NCBI GenBank assembly: GCA_964456985.1
Contig: CAYWDH010000003.1
Location: forward strand, 62,001-126,000
Direction: 5' to 3'
DNA from: WJMT01 sp964456985
GTDB lineage: Bacteria; Acidobacteriota; Aminicenantia; Aminicenantales; Aminicenantaceae
Length of the DNA: 64,000 nt
In this document: positions 41,827-50,691 of the stretch, piece by piece
Position numbering within the stretch: the first letter of the stretch is position 1
Layout: every line of letters starts with the position of its first letter
The notes under the pieces: model-generated
What the model was told of the DNA's origin: nothing
Seen by the model: the letters and a program-made list of their open reading frames with translations, nothing else
Databases searched by the model: none
Translations under genes and position numbers: made by a program

Positions 41827-42125
41827 TACCAACGTATTATTTTTTAATACTAAGCGCTGTTCTTTTTGCTATGGGAACCGTTGGATTTCTCATAAAAAAA
41901 GACCTGATCACCCAGTTCATGTGTGTGGAAGTCATGCTGAATGCCGCTAACCTGGCTTTTATTGCCTTTGCCCGGTCAGCTTCTTCCTTGAACGGACAGA
42001 TCATCGTATTTTTCATTATCACGGTGGCTGCGGCTGAGGCAGCCGTAGGATTGGCCATCATACTGCTTGTCTACAGGCAGAAAAAGTCCATAAAAACAGA
42101 AGACTCCAGTTTAATGAAAGGATAA
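41823..42125 (+). CDS. nuoK: NADH-quinone oxidoreductase subunit K
   Basis: A 100-residue, three-helix MrpC-like subunit. CVEVMLNAANLAFIAF contains the conserved helix-2 Glu, and VAAAEAAVGLAIILLVYR the second conserved Glu of the proton path. It overlaps nuoJ by 4 bases and precedes nuoL by 1 base. Confidence 0.93.
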   Translation: MIPTYYFLILSAVLFAMGTVGFLIKKDLITQFMCVEVMLNAANLAFIAFARSASSLNGQIIVFFIITVAAAEAAVGLAIILLVYRQKKSIKTEDSSLMKG

Positions 42126-42126
42126 A

Positions 42127-44028
42127 ATGAGAGAAATATTCTGGTTGATTCCGCTTGTCCCGGCTCTCAGCACTCTCATACTTGCTGTTTTCGGGGAAAA
42201 ACTTCCCAAAAAATACATCTCCTTTCAGGCCTGTGGGGCGATCTTTATTTCCTTTCTGATCTCCCTTTACTCCTTTTTGGGGCTTCTCAAAATATCCCCT
42301 ACCGAATACCCGGTTGTTAAGAATCTATTCACCTGGATCCATGCAGGAAAATTTCAGGCAAACCTTTCCTTTCAGTTCGATCCTCTGACCGCTGTTATGG
42401 CTCTCGTTGTCACGGCTGTCGGATTCCTGATCCATGTCTATTCCATAGGATATATGGCTGAAGACAGAAGCTACAGCCGATTCTTCACTCTTATGAACCT
42501 TTTTACTTTTTCCATGCTTGTCCTGGTCATGGCTTCCAATCTGGTACTCATGTTCGTGGGATGGGAAGGTGTCGGATTCTGTTCTTATATGCTCATAGGG
42601 TTCTGGTTCGAAAAGCATTCTGCGGCCAATGCAGGAAAAAAAGCCTTTATAGTCAACCGGATAGGAGATGCCGGTTTTCTGATCGGAATGCTTTTTATCC
42701 TTGTGTCTGTCGGAAGCACTGAGTTTTCAAACATAAACAGTGCTGTGGCCAGCGGAAGTCTCTCCCATGGCTTGGTGACCCTGATCGCCATACTGCTTTT
42801 TGTGGGAGCAGCCGGGAAATCAGCACAGATCCCGCTCTATGTCTGGCTTCCTGATGCCATGGAGGGCCCGACTCCTGTAAGCGCGCTTATTCATGCCGCC
42901 ACAATGGTTACAGCAGGCGTATATATGGTGGCACGGATGAATATCTTTTATACCACCTCAGAAACAGCCGGCTCCTTAGTGGCCATTATCGGTGCGGTTA
43001 CGGCTGTTTATGCGGGAACCATGGCGCTCACTCAAAATGATATAAAACGGGTGTTAGCTTACTCTACGATCTCTCAAATAGGCTATATGTTTATCGGCTG
43101 CGGAGTGGGAGCTTACGCCGCAGGGATATTCCATCTCTATACCCATGCCTTTTTTAAGAGCCTTCTGTTTCTTGCAGCCGGGAGTGTGATGCACGCCCTC
43201 TCAGGCGAGCTGGATATGAGAAAAATGGGCGGATTGAAAAAATATATGCCCTATACATACCCCACGTTTCTCATAGCAGCCATAGCCATAGCTGGGGTCC
43301 CTTTTCTTTCTGGATTTTTCTCAAAGGATGCCATACTGACCGCTGCCTTTGCAAAGGGTCAGTATTTTGTATGGGTCCTTGGCATTTTAGGAGCTGTCCT
43401 TACTGCATTCTATATGTTCAGGTTGATCTTCCTCACCTTTCACGGCAAAGAAAGGATTGAACCTGAGGTCAAAAAACACATTCATGAATCTCCTCCGGTC
43501 ATGACAGTACCGCTTGCTTTGCTCGCTTTTTTCTCAGTCATAGCCGGCTATATCGGGCTTCCGGTCGTATTAGGCAAAAACATCAACTGGTTCGATCGTT
43601 TTCTGGCGCCCATCATACATAAAGGGCATGAGGCTCATTTGACTGTAGGGACAGAATGGCTTCTGATTGTGATTTCCGTTATCGTGGCTTTGACCGGTAT
43701 TTTCATTGCTTATTTCTTTTATCTCAAAAAGCCCTCGCTTCCTCATACATGGGTGAGACGTTTCCCGTTTCTCTACAAGCTTCTTTACAATAAATATTAT
43801 GTGGATGAAGCCTATAATTATGTGTTCGTTAAGCCTATCCTTAAAGGATCCGAACTCGTTTATGACAAATTCGATCTTAATGTCATAGACGGAGCTGTGA
43901 ACGGGGCGGCTTCAGGAACCGGATTTTTCGGAAAAATCCTTAGTTTTGTTCAAACTGGTTTTATCAAAGACTATGCTTTGGTATTTTTACTGGGTGTTAT
44001 TATTTTATTGGGATTGTTGATCTTTTAA
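42127..44028 (+). CDS. nuoL: NADH-quinone oxidoreductase subunit L
   Basis: A 633-residue antiporter-like subunit with about 15 or more membrane helices. It has FVGWEGVGFCSYMLIGFW, LIHAATMVTAGVYMVARMN and the proton-channel GKSAQIPLYVWLPDAMEGPTPVSALIHA segment broken over helices 7-8. The C-terminal part includes the lateral amphipathic region and an end helix. It carries the conserved Glu and Lys of the channel and is expected to pump protons or sodium ions. Confidence 0.93.
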   Translation: MREIFWLIPLVPALSTLILAVFGEKLPKKYISFQACGAIFISFLISLYSFLGLLKISPTEYPVVKNLFTWIHAGKFQANLSFQFDPLTAVMALVVTAVGFLIHVYSIGYMAEDRSYSRFFTLMNLFTFSMLVLVMASNLVLMFVGWEGVGFCSYMLIGFWFEKHSAANAGKKAFIVNRIGDAGFLIGMLFILVSVGSTEFSNINSAVASGSLSHGLVTLIAILLFVGAAGKSAQIPLYVWLPDAMEGPTPVSALIHAATMVTAGVYMVARMNIFYTTSETAGSLVAIIGAVTAVYAGTMALTQNDIKRVLAYSTISQIGYMFIGCGVGAYAAGIFHLYTHAFFKSLLFLAAGSVMHALSGELDMRKMGGLKKYMPYTYPTFLIAAIAIAGVPFLSGFFSKDAILTAAFAKGQYFVWVLGILGAVLTAFYMFRLIFLTFHGKERIEPEVKKHIHESPPVMTVPLALLAFFSVIAGYIGLPVVLGKNINWFDRFLAPIIHKGHEAHLTVGTEWLLIVISVIVALTGIFIAYFFYLKKPSLPHTWVRRFPFLYKLLYNKYYVDEAYNYVFVKPILKGSELVYDKFDLNVIDGAVNGAASGTGFFGKILSFVQTGFIKDYALVFLLGVIILLGLLIF

Positions 44029-44031
44029 ACC

Positions 44032-45624
44032 ATGAATATACCACTTTTATCTATCGTAACATTCCTTCCGGCAGCAGGAGCCCTGCTGTTCATCTTTATT
44101 AACCGCAAACAGGAAAATCTTATCCGTTATATATCCCTCTTTATAGGGATCATTAATTTCATCCTATCCCTTATTCTTTATTTTAATTTTAACGGGCAAA
44201 CAGCTGAACCTCAGTTCGTTGAAAAAGCCAAATGGATAGGCTATGGAATCCATTACCACATAGGGATCGATGGGATCAGTCTTTTTCTGGTACTGTTGAC
44301 CACTTTCCTGATGCCTGTTGTCATCCTGTCTTCATGGAATTCAATCAAGGATAAAGTCAAGGAATATCATATTTTTATGCTCCTTCTCGGAACGGGCATC
44401 ATAGGCGTGTTTGTCTCCTTGAATCTCTTTCTTTTTTATGTCTTCTGGGAAGCCATGCTCATTCCCATGTATTTTCTTATCGGCATCTGGGGAGGGAAAA
44501 GAAAGATTTATGCCACCTTAAAGTTTGTTATTTTTACGATGTTCGGCAGTCTTCTCATGCTGGTCGCTATCTTTGTGCTCTATTCGATTTTTTATAAAAC
44601 AGCCGGAACCTATTCACTCAATATATTTGATTACTACCAACTGGTACTGAATCCAAACATTCAAATCTGGCTCTTCCTGGCTTTTGGACTGGCTTTTGCC
44701 ATCAAGGTTCCCATGTTTCCTTTCCATACATGGCTTCCAGACGCCCATGTGCAAGCTCCCACAGCCGGCTCTGTTATATTGGCCGGAGTCCTGCTGAAAA
44801 TGGGTGCCTATGGTTTCCTAAGATTTGCGCTGCCTCTTTTCCCTGATGCAGCCAAAAAATTCATCCCGTACCTTGCGGTTCTGAGTTTAATAGGAATCAT
44901 CTACGGAGCTTTGATGGCTCTTATTCAAAAAGATGTGAAATCCCTTGTTGCCTATTCCAGTGTCAGCCATATGGGACTGATCATGCTGGCTGTTTTTGCA
45001 TTAAACATGGAATCCCTGGAGGGGGCTGTGTATCAGATGCTCAATCATGGATTGAGCACAGGAGCCCTGTTTCTCTGTGTGGGGATACTCTATGAAAGGG
45101 CCCATACCCGTCTGATCAAAGATTATGGTGGCGTCAGCCGCCAGATGCCTGTTTTCGCGGCTCTTTTCCTTATATGCATGCTCTCATCCGTAGGGCTTCC
45201 GGGCCTAAACGGATTTGTGGGAGAGATCCTATGCCTTTTTGGTGTTTTTCAATCCAGTAAATTGCTGGCTATTCTCGGTGTATCCACCGTCATACTGGCT
45301 GCGGCTTATCTGCTCTGGATGTACCAGAGGGTCATGCAGGGACCGCTGGAAAATAAGAAAATTCTTAATTTTAAAGACCTGTCCCTGAGAGAAATCGGAT
45401 TTCTGGTTCCTATCATCCTCCTTATGTTTTTCATGGGAATTTTCCCCAAACCATTTCTGAGAAAAATGGATGCCTCTATCGAGCATCTTGTCAAACAGGT
45501 CCATAGAGCAGAAACCTATGTGGTTGACAAAGAGGCTGATACAAGACCCGCTTTAAAAATTTCTGAAATAGATTTAAACCAAAACACAAAACAAAACAGA
45601 ACCGAGATCAATGACAATGAATAA
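44032..45624 (+). CDS. nuoM: NADH-quinone oxidoreductase subunit M
   Basis: A 530-residue antiporter-like subunit with FYVFWEAMLIPMYFLIGIWGG, AFAIKVPMFPFHTWLPDAHVQAP and YSSVSHMGLIMLAVFAL, which hold the conserved channel Glu, Lys and His. The C-terminus has an Asn- and Glu-rich tail. It overlaps nuoN by 14 bases. With L and N it forms the ion-translocating part of complex I. Confidence 0.93.
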   Translation: MNIPLLSIVTFLPAAGALLFIFINRKQENLIRYISLFIGIINFILSLILYFNFNGQTAEPQFVEKAKWIGYGIHYHIGIDGISLFLVLLTTFLMPVVILSSWNSIKDKVKEYHIFMLLLGTGIIGVFVSLNLFLFYVFWEAMLIPMYFLIGIWGGKRKIYATLKFVIFTMFGSLLMLVAIFVLYSIFYKTAGTYSLNIFDYYQLVLNPNIQIWLFLAFGLAFAIKVPMFPFHTWLPDAHVQAPTAGSVILAGVLLKMGAYGFLRFALPLFPDAAKKFIPYLAVLSLIGIIYGALMALIQKDVKSLVAYSSVSHMGLIMLAVFALNMESLEGAVYQMLNHGLSTGALFLCVGILYERAHTRLIKDYGGVSRQMPVFAALFLICMLSSVGLPGLNGFVGEILCLFGVFQSSKLLAILGVSTVILAAAYLLWMYQRVMQGPLENKKILNFKDLSLREIGFLVPIILLMFFMGIFPKPFLRKMDASIEHLVKQVHRAETYVVDKEADTRPALKISEIDLNQNTKQNRTEINDNE

Positions 45625-47050
45625 TATTTGGACACTTCTTCCGATCCTTTTTGTTCTGACAGGGTCTATTCTTGTACTTTTATTAGAGGTATTTCTCAAA
45701 AAGGAAAAAAAAGAATATCTCGGCCTTGTATCCATTATCTTTCTTTTATTGAGCGGTACATCCTGCGTTCTTTTATGGAACAAAGGTTTTTCCTATTTCA
45801 ACGGAGGTCTTTTCCTTGATAGGCTGGCTCTTGTTTTATCACTGCTGTTCATTATAGGAACCGCGCTCATCATTCTTATCTCAATGAAATATCTGTCACT
45901 TCAAGGTACGAATCACGGAGAGTACTATTCCCTTCTTCTTTTTGCGCTCATAGGCATTCTCATTATGGTGTCATCCACTGACCTCATCATCATTTTCCTC
46001 GGTCTTGAAGTGCTGTCCATGTCAAGTTATGCCCTGGCAGGGCTTAAACGAAGCGATGAAAAATCAGGAGAAGCTGCGCTAAAATACTTTCTTTTAGGAA
46101 GCTTTGCTTCGGCATTCCTTGTGTACGGAATCGCCCTCCTTTACGGAGCATCAAAATCAACAGAGATCTTTTCAATAGTCAATTATTTTCAATCTGACTC
46201 CACGCAGGCCATCCTTGTCATCTCAGGACTGGGCATGCTTATCATAGGTTTTGGATTCAAAATCGCTATGGTGCCTTTTCATATGTGGACCCCAGATGTG
46301 TATGAGGGGTCTCCCACTCCTGTAACCGCTTTTTTCTCAGTCTGCCCCAAAGCAGCTGGTTTTGCGGTCCTGATCAGATTGTTCGGCCCTTACTTCAAAC
46401 AAATCACTGACGCTAAAAGTATTTTTTTAATTCTCTGGCTCTTATCCGTGCTCACCATGATCGCAGGAAATCTTTTAGCTCTCAGACAAAAAAATATAAA
46501 AAGAATACTCGCTTATTCAAGCATTGCCCATGCAGGTTATATCATGATCGCTATCCTTGCACAGAGCTACTACAGCCTGGTTTTTTATTTAACCGTGTAT
46601 CTTTTTATGAACATCGGAGCTTTTTCAGCTGTTATTGCGCTAGGTAAAAAAGACAAAGAATACCTGGAACTCGATGATTATGCAGGAATAGGCTTCCGTT
46701 ACCCATGGATAGGGTCGATTTTATCTGTATTTCTTTTATCCTTAGCGGGATTTCCTCCTACGGGAGGTTTTTTAGCCAAATTTTATGTCTTCTCAGAAGC
46801 TGTGCATAAAGGACTGACTCCCATCGTTATCATAGGAGTCCTGGCAAGCCTTATCTCGGTCTTTTATTATTTAAGGATCATCGTCTATATGTATATGCGG
46901 GAGCCTTCCCACAGCGTCAAAATATACGAGAACAATCCCGCCCTCTATCTGGCCCTTTTTATCTGTTTATACGGAGTCATCCAGTTAGGTCTTTTCCCTG
47001 GAAACGTGCTCCTGTTCATTAAACAAGCCGTCGCCTCCCTCCCTTTTTAA
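45611..47050 (+). CDS. nuoN: NADH-quinone oxidoreductase subunit N
   Basis: A 479-residue antiporter-like subunit with LEVLSMSSYALAGLKRSDEKSGEA and KIAMVPFHMWTPDVYEGSPTPVTAFFS, including the channel Lys and Pro. It starts at ATG 45611 or 45617 inside the nuoM 3' end, which indicates translational coupling. It is the last gene of the cluster; the 190 bases that follow hold no clear terminator. Confidence 0.92.
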   Translation: MTMNNIWTLLPILFVLTGSILVLLLEVFLKKEKKEYLGLVSIIFLLLSGTSCVLLWNKGFSYFNGGLFLDRLALVLSLLFIIGTALIILISMKYLSLQGTNHGEYYSLLLFALIGILIMVSSTDLIIIFLGLEVLSMSSYALAGLKRSDEKSGEAALKYFLLGSFASAFLVYGIALLYGASKSTEIFSIVNYFQSDSTQAILVISGLGMLIIGFGFKIAMVPFHMWTPDVYEGSPTPVTAFFSVCPKAAGFAVLIRLFGPYFKQITDAKSIFLILWLLSVLTMIAGNLLALRQKNIKRILAYSSIAHAGYIMIAILAQSYYSLVFYLTVYLFMNIGAFSAVIALGKKDKEYLELDDYAGIGFRYPWIGSILSVFLLSLAGFPPTGGFLAKFYVFSEAVHKGLTPIVIIGVLASLISVFYYLRIIVYMYMREPSHSVKIYENNPALYLALFICLYGVIQLGLFPGNVLLFIKQAVASLPF

Positions 47051-47241
47051 CCAACCTTTTATAATTCAAATCGACTCCATTTATAATCCTTAAGAAATTC
47101 AGGTTTTCATATCCCAGAAGAAATGACTAAAAAGAGCAAATATATTTTGCTTCATACACCTTGTGGATCATCCCGGCCCGGATTTTTGCAGGCACATAAA
47201 TCGAATCTTCATGAATAATAGGGTAAGATGTACACCTGCAA

Positions 47242-48975
47242 CTACATCCCTTTCTGATAGGTATACAGCCAGTAGTACAGGCCACGGGATTTAAGAAGCT
47301 CCTCAGGAGTGCCGCACTCCGTGATTTGTCCGTTGTACAGAACAACAATACGGTCTGCTTCCCGAATCGTATTCATTCTGTGGGCTACAATCAATGTGGT
47401 CCGTTCCCTAAACAGGCGTTTTAAAGAATCTTGAATGAGCTTCTCTGACTCGGAATCCAGGGCTGAGGTTGGCTCATCCAGAATCAGAATACACGGATCG
47501 GTAAGAAACATCCGCGCAATTGCCACCCTTTGTTTTTGTCCTGTGCTGAGACGGTATCCGTGCTGGCCGATGGGCGTGTTATACTTCATGATCAGATTTT
47601 CAGCGAATTCATGCACATGCGCGGACCGGGCTGCTTGCATCACGGTATCCTTACTCGCTGAAGGCCTGGCAAAAGTCAGATTCTCCATCAGTGTACCGTC
47701 AAAAAGAACAGGCTCCTGAGGAACGAATCCGATCTGCCTCCTTAAACTATCCAAACGAAAGTCAGTGATATTCCTTCCGTCAATCAAAATAAATCCCGAA
47801 TCCGGCTCCAGAAACCGCTGCAGAAGATTGAGCAGAGTGGTCTTTCCTGCCCCGGACGGGCCGACAATGGCGATGACTTCCCCCGCAAAAATTTCCAGGT
47901 TCAAGTCTTTCATGGCATATCCGCTCTCTTCATAGTGAAAATTCACATTCTCAAACTGGATATGTCCTTTTATCCGGGGAAGATCCGGGAGTTTGCTGTC
48001 TCCTGGGCATTCGGAAGGCCTATTTAATATCTCGTCAAAACGGTCCATGGCCCCGTAAATTCTTCCGATAAAACCAACCGCCCGCGTCAGGCGAAGCGCA
48101 GGCGAAAGCCCCAGTCCAATACAGGTTAGAAAGGCAACCAGATTTTCCAGTGCCAGCATACCCCGGCTCATCATCCAGACACAGAATACGATCAGAACGC
48201 CGACACAGGTCAGAGCTGAAGCTGGAACCACAGCAACAAGAAGAATACGCATTCTCTCCTGATCGATCTGCGCTTTCAGAGCTTTTTTATTTAAATCACC
48301 AAAACGCTCTTTTACATTTTTTTCCTGCCGAAAGATTTTGATTTCTTTCATCCCGTGAAGTGTCTCTTCCGCCATATTGTTCAGATAGGCCATCTCTTCC
48401 TGAGCCGACCGTGACCTGCGCCGTATGCGGATAACAAAATAGTGAAACACCCAGATCAAGGGCATAAACAAAATCAAAGTGATCAGCGTGAGTATCCAGG
48501 AGTAAAAAAACATCATGCCTAAAAGTGCCAGCAGTATGGCTGTACTCGGAATGAAAACAAAAACACCCCAGAGAAACCCCTCTTGAAATACCCGCACATC
48601 ATCTGAAATCCGGCAAATAAGGTCTCCTGTTCGTTGTTCCGGTATATGACGGACAGGCATTCCAAGCACTTTATCGAATAATCTACACCGAAGACCCGCA
48701 CATATGCGATGTGTTAGCCGGAGACGGAGAAAATCCCTGAGAAAGGATAACCCCTGAATCAGACCCATCAGAAGAAAACCTATCCCCATATGCCGGATCA
48801 GTTCATTAAAATTCCGGCCCGGAAGCACACGGTTCACCAGAATCCTCACCCACTGGGGTGCCAGCATGATCAGACCCGCAGAGCCAAGAATACAGATCAG
48901 TGCCGGTATCAGATCCCGTTTTTCTTTCCAAAGCATACCGGCAATGCGTTGGTTGTAACAATTCCCGGTCTTCAT
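47242..48975 (-). CDS. MsbA-like ABC exporter (fused permease and ATPase)
   Basis: About 577 residues; ATG 48975 is chosen because GGAGG precedes it and it overlaps the upstream stop (ATGA). About six helices occupy residues 15-300, with a coupling helix EEMAYLNNMAEETLHGMKEIK. The ATPase has Walker A GPSGAGKTT, signature LSTGQKQR, Walker B CILILDEPTSALD and a switch His in VAHRM. It is coupled to a glycolipid-type glycosyltransferase, so it may flip that enzyme's product across the inner membrane; this is inferred from context. Confidence 0.88.
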   Translation of the reverse strand: MKTGNCYNQRIAGMLWKEKRDLIPALICILGSAGLIMLAPQWVRILVNRVLPGRNFNELIRHMGIGFLLMGLIQGLSFLRDFLRLRLTHRICAGLRCRLFDKVLGMPVRHIPEQRTGDLICRISDDVRVFQEGFLWGVFVFIPSTAILLALLGMMFFYSWILTLITLILFMPLIWVFHYFVIRIRRRSRSAQEEMAYLNNMAEETLHGMKEIKIFRQEKNVKERFGDLNKKALKAQIDQERMRILLVAVVPASALTCVGVLIVFCVWMMSRGMLALENLVAFLTCIGLGLSPALRLTRAVGFIGRIYGAMDRFDEILNRPSECPGDSKLPDLPRIKGHIQFENVNFHYEESGYAMKDLNLEIFAGEVIAIVGPSGAGKTTLLNLLQRFLEPDSGFILIDGRNITDFRLDSLRRQIGFVPQEPVLFDGTLMENLTFARPSASKDTVMQAARSAHVHEFAENLIMKYNTPIGQHGYRLSTGQKQRVAIARMFLTDPCILILDEPTSALDSESEKLIQDSLKRLFRERTTLIVAHRMNTIREADRIVVLYNGQITECGTPEELLKSRGLYYWLYTYQKGM

Positions 48976-50201
48976 ACATCCTCCAGCCTTCCATCTACAG
49001 CAGAGTACACAAGATTCCACGCAATGTCCGTCGCAGAGGATCTGTTATACAGGGAATTGGTATTGCTACTCGTATAAAAATTCTGATGATGGTTATTACA
49101 AATTCTCTGTACCGTTTCATTCAGCATAGACAAATTGATTGTAAAAAAACCATCAGTTATTTTATCCAGATATTCCGCCTGCGCCTCTTCCAGACAGCCC
49201 AAACCCCGAATCCGCAGCATTGGCCGATCCTTGACGATGATTTCCGTTACACTCAATCCTCCCGGCTTGGTTATCATCACGTCGCTCGCTTCGATCCATT
49301 CATCCATATTATCCACATACTCCAGAACCCTGACAGGGATATCCAGAAAGGGGACGATCCGCATCAGCCGGTTTTTCTTATGGTGATTCTTGCCTGTAAT
49401 AAACACACATTGAACCGGCACTGAAGTTCTGTTCAGCGTTCTTGCCACCTCTTCATAAGGTCCCAGTCCCAGAGCTCCGCCGACCATCACAACAAGGAAA
49501 AGATCCTTATCCAGTCCAAGTTTCTTTTTCATCTCTTTCTTTTCCAGCCCTGAAGGCAGGTAAAATTTTTCTTTGATTGGTATTCCGGTAATAATAATTT
49601 TTTCAGGAGGCACCCCAAATGCAATGAGGTCGTCCCGTGTTCTTTGGCAGGCTACATAATATCTGTCGATATGATCCTGTACCCATAGCCGGTGTGCCCG
49701 GAAATCGGTAATCAGGGAATGTACTGGGATTTTTAAAAGTCCTCTGGATTTCCACCAGCTCAGTACGGAATTCAGATCGGAATTACATGAAAGTACCCCA
49801 TCGATGTTCTGTTCCCTGATCCTGTTTAAAAACTGAGTTTTCGCCAGAAATCTGATTTTTATGAAGAAATTACTCATCCGGTAAATAAAACTATCCCCTG
49901 TGAAATAGCCCCTAAAAAACCAGGACCGGAGGGGATGCAGTTTTTTCAGGATCAGACTGTTTATAGCTGATCGAATCTTTTTCCCCATCTCGCGCTCAAT
50001 ATTATCATGAATATTGACAACAGCCGTGTTTATTCCTGGAATCTTATCCAGCAGTTCCTTTACAGATTCAGCAGCGGACCTATGGCCTCCTGTGTATGAG
50101 GTGTACACCAGATCTATTTGAATACTGATACCTTCAGGTACAGCATCCCTGATTCTCTGAACATCAGTATATCCTCTTAAGGTCTTTTCAACAGTCTTCA
50201 T
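48972..50201 (-). CDS. GT28-family glycosyltransferase (MGDG-synthase/UgtP-like)
   Basis: About 409 residues with the UgtP/MGD1 layout: N-terminal YTSYTGGHRSAAESV, which contacts the acceptor lipid and phosphate, LITDFRAHRLWV, VVMVGGALGLGPYEEV, and the donor-site ITKPGGLSVTEIIVKDRPML. ATG 50201 is preferred to a TTG two codons earlier, but no strong ribosome site exists. It probably adds a hexose to a diacylglycerol-like lipid. It is coupled by ATGA overlap to the exporter. Confidence 0.83.
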   Translation of the reverse strand: MKTVEKTLRGYTDVQRIRDAVPEGISIQIDLVYTSYTGGHRSAAESVKELLDKIPGINTAVVNIHDNIEREMGKKIRSAINSLILKKLHPLRSWFFRGYFTGDSFIYRMSNFFIKIRFLAKTQFLNRIREQNIDGVLSCNSDLNSVLSWWKSRGLLKIPVHSLITDFRAHRLWVQDHIDRYYVACQRTRDDLIAFGVPPEKIIITGIPIKEKFYLPSGLEKKEMKKKLGLDKDLFLVVMVGGALGLGPYEEVARTLNRTSVPVQCVFITGKNHHKKNRLMRIVPFLDIPVRVLEYVDNMDEWIEASDVMITKPGGLSVTEIIVKDRPMLRIRGLGCLEEAQAEYLDKITDGFFTINLSMLNETVQRICNNHHQNFYTSSNTNSLYNRSSATDIAWNLVYSAVDGRLEDV

Positions 50202-50341
50202 ATTCAACTTTACGCGTGCGACTAGTCCATCTAAAAAACTTTATCACCCATCATACATACATAACAAAGGACAAGTCAACAAGATCACAAGCCATATCTG
50301 ATTTTCAGACCGGCATTTTATGAATAATCAGGATGAGGACT

Positions 50342-50691
50342 GGAGTGGGCTGTAAGCCGAATTCTGTCCCCGCTGTTTCATGCGGGGGGTGGTTATTTAT
50401 CTGACCCAGTGATTGCTCATTAGGTTAAGCGGTCTACCCGCCCCATGAGACGGACCACCTCCTCAGGGCCGATTTGGCCTTGCTCCGGATGGGGTTTACC
50501 GTGCCACTGATGTCACCACCAGCGCGGTGAGCTCTTACCTCGCCTTTTCACCCTTACCCCGAAGGGCGGTATTTTTTCTGTGGCACTTTCCTCCGGTCAC
50601 CCGGAGTCGCTGTTAGCGACCATCCTGTCCTGTGGAGTTCGGACTTTCCTCCCCTTCCTTTTTAGAAGGAGCAACCACCTCGCCCACTCCA
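50342..50691 (-). ncRNA. rnpB: RNase P RNA (class A)
   Basis: The minus strand shows the conserved class A core elements: GAGGAAAGTCC near the 5' end, the ACAGAAA...ACCGCC loop, AGGGTGAAAAGG with the flanking P-helix strands, and GAGCAATCACTGGGTCAGATAAATA toward the 3' end in separated blocks. The 5' GGAGTGGGC and 3' GCCCACTCC form the terminal P1 helix. It cleaves 5' leaders from precursor tRNAs with the RnpA protein. Its first 79 nt are shared with the 3' end of the NtrX-like coding sequence. Confidence 0.95.

Noticed and set aside
47127..47348. A 73-codon minus-strand ORF overlapping the exporter gene's 3' end
   Set aside because: It is out of frame with the exporter for half its length and has no clear family; the last part, after the exporter stop, might be a remnant but cannot be supported.
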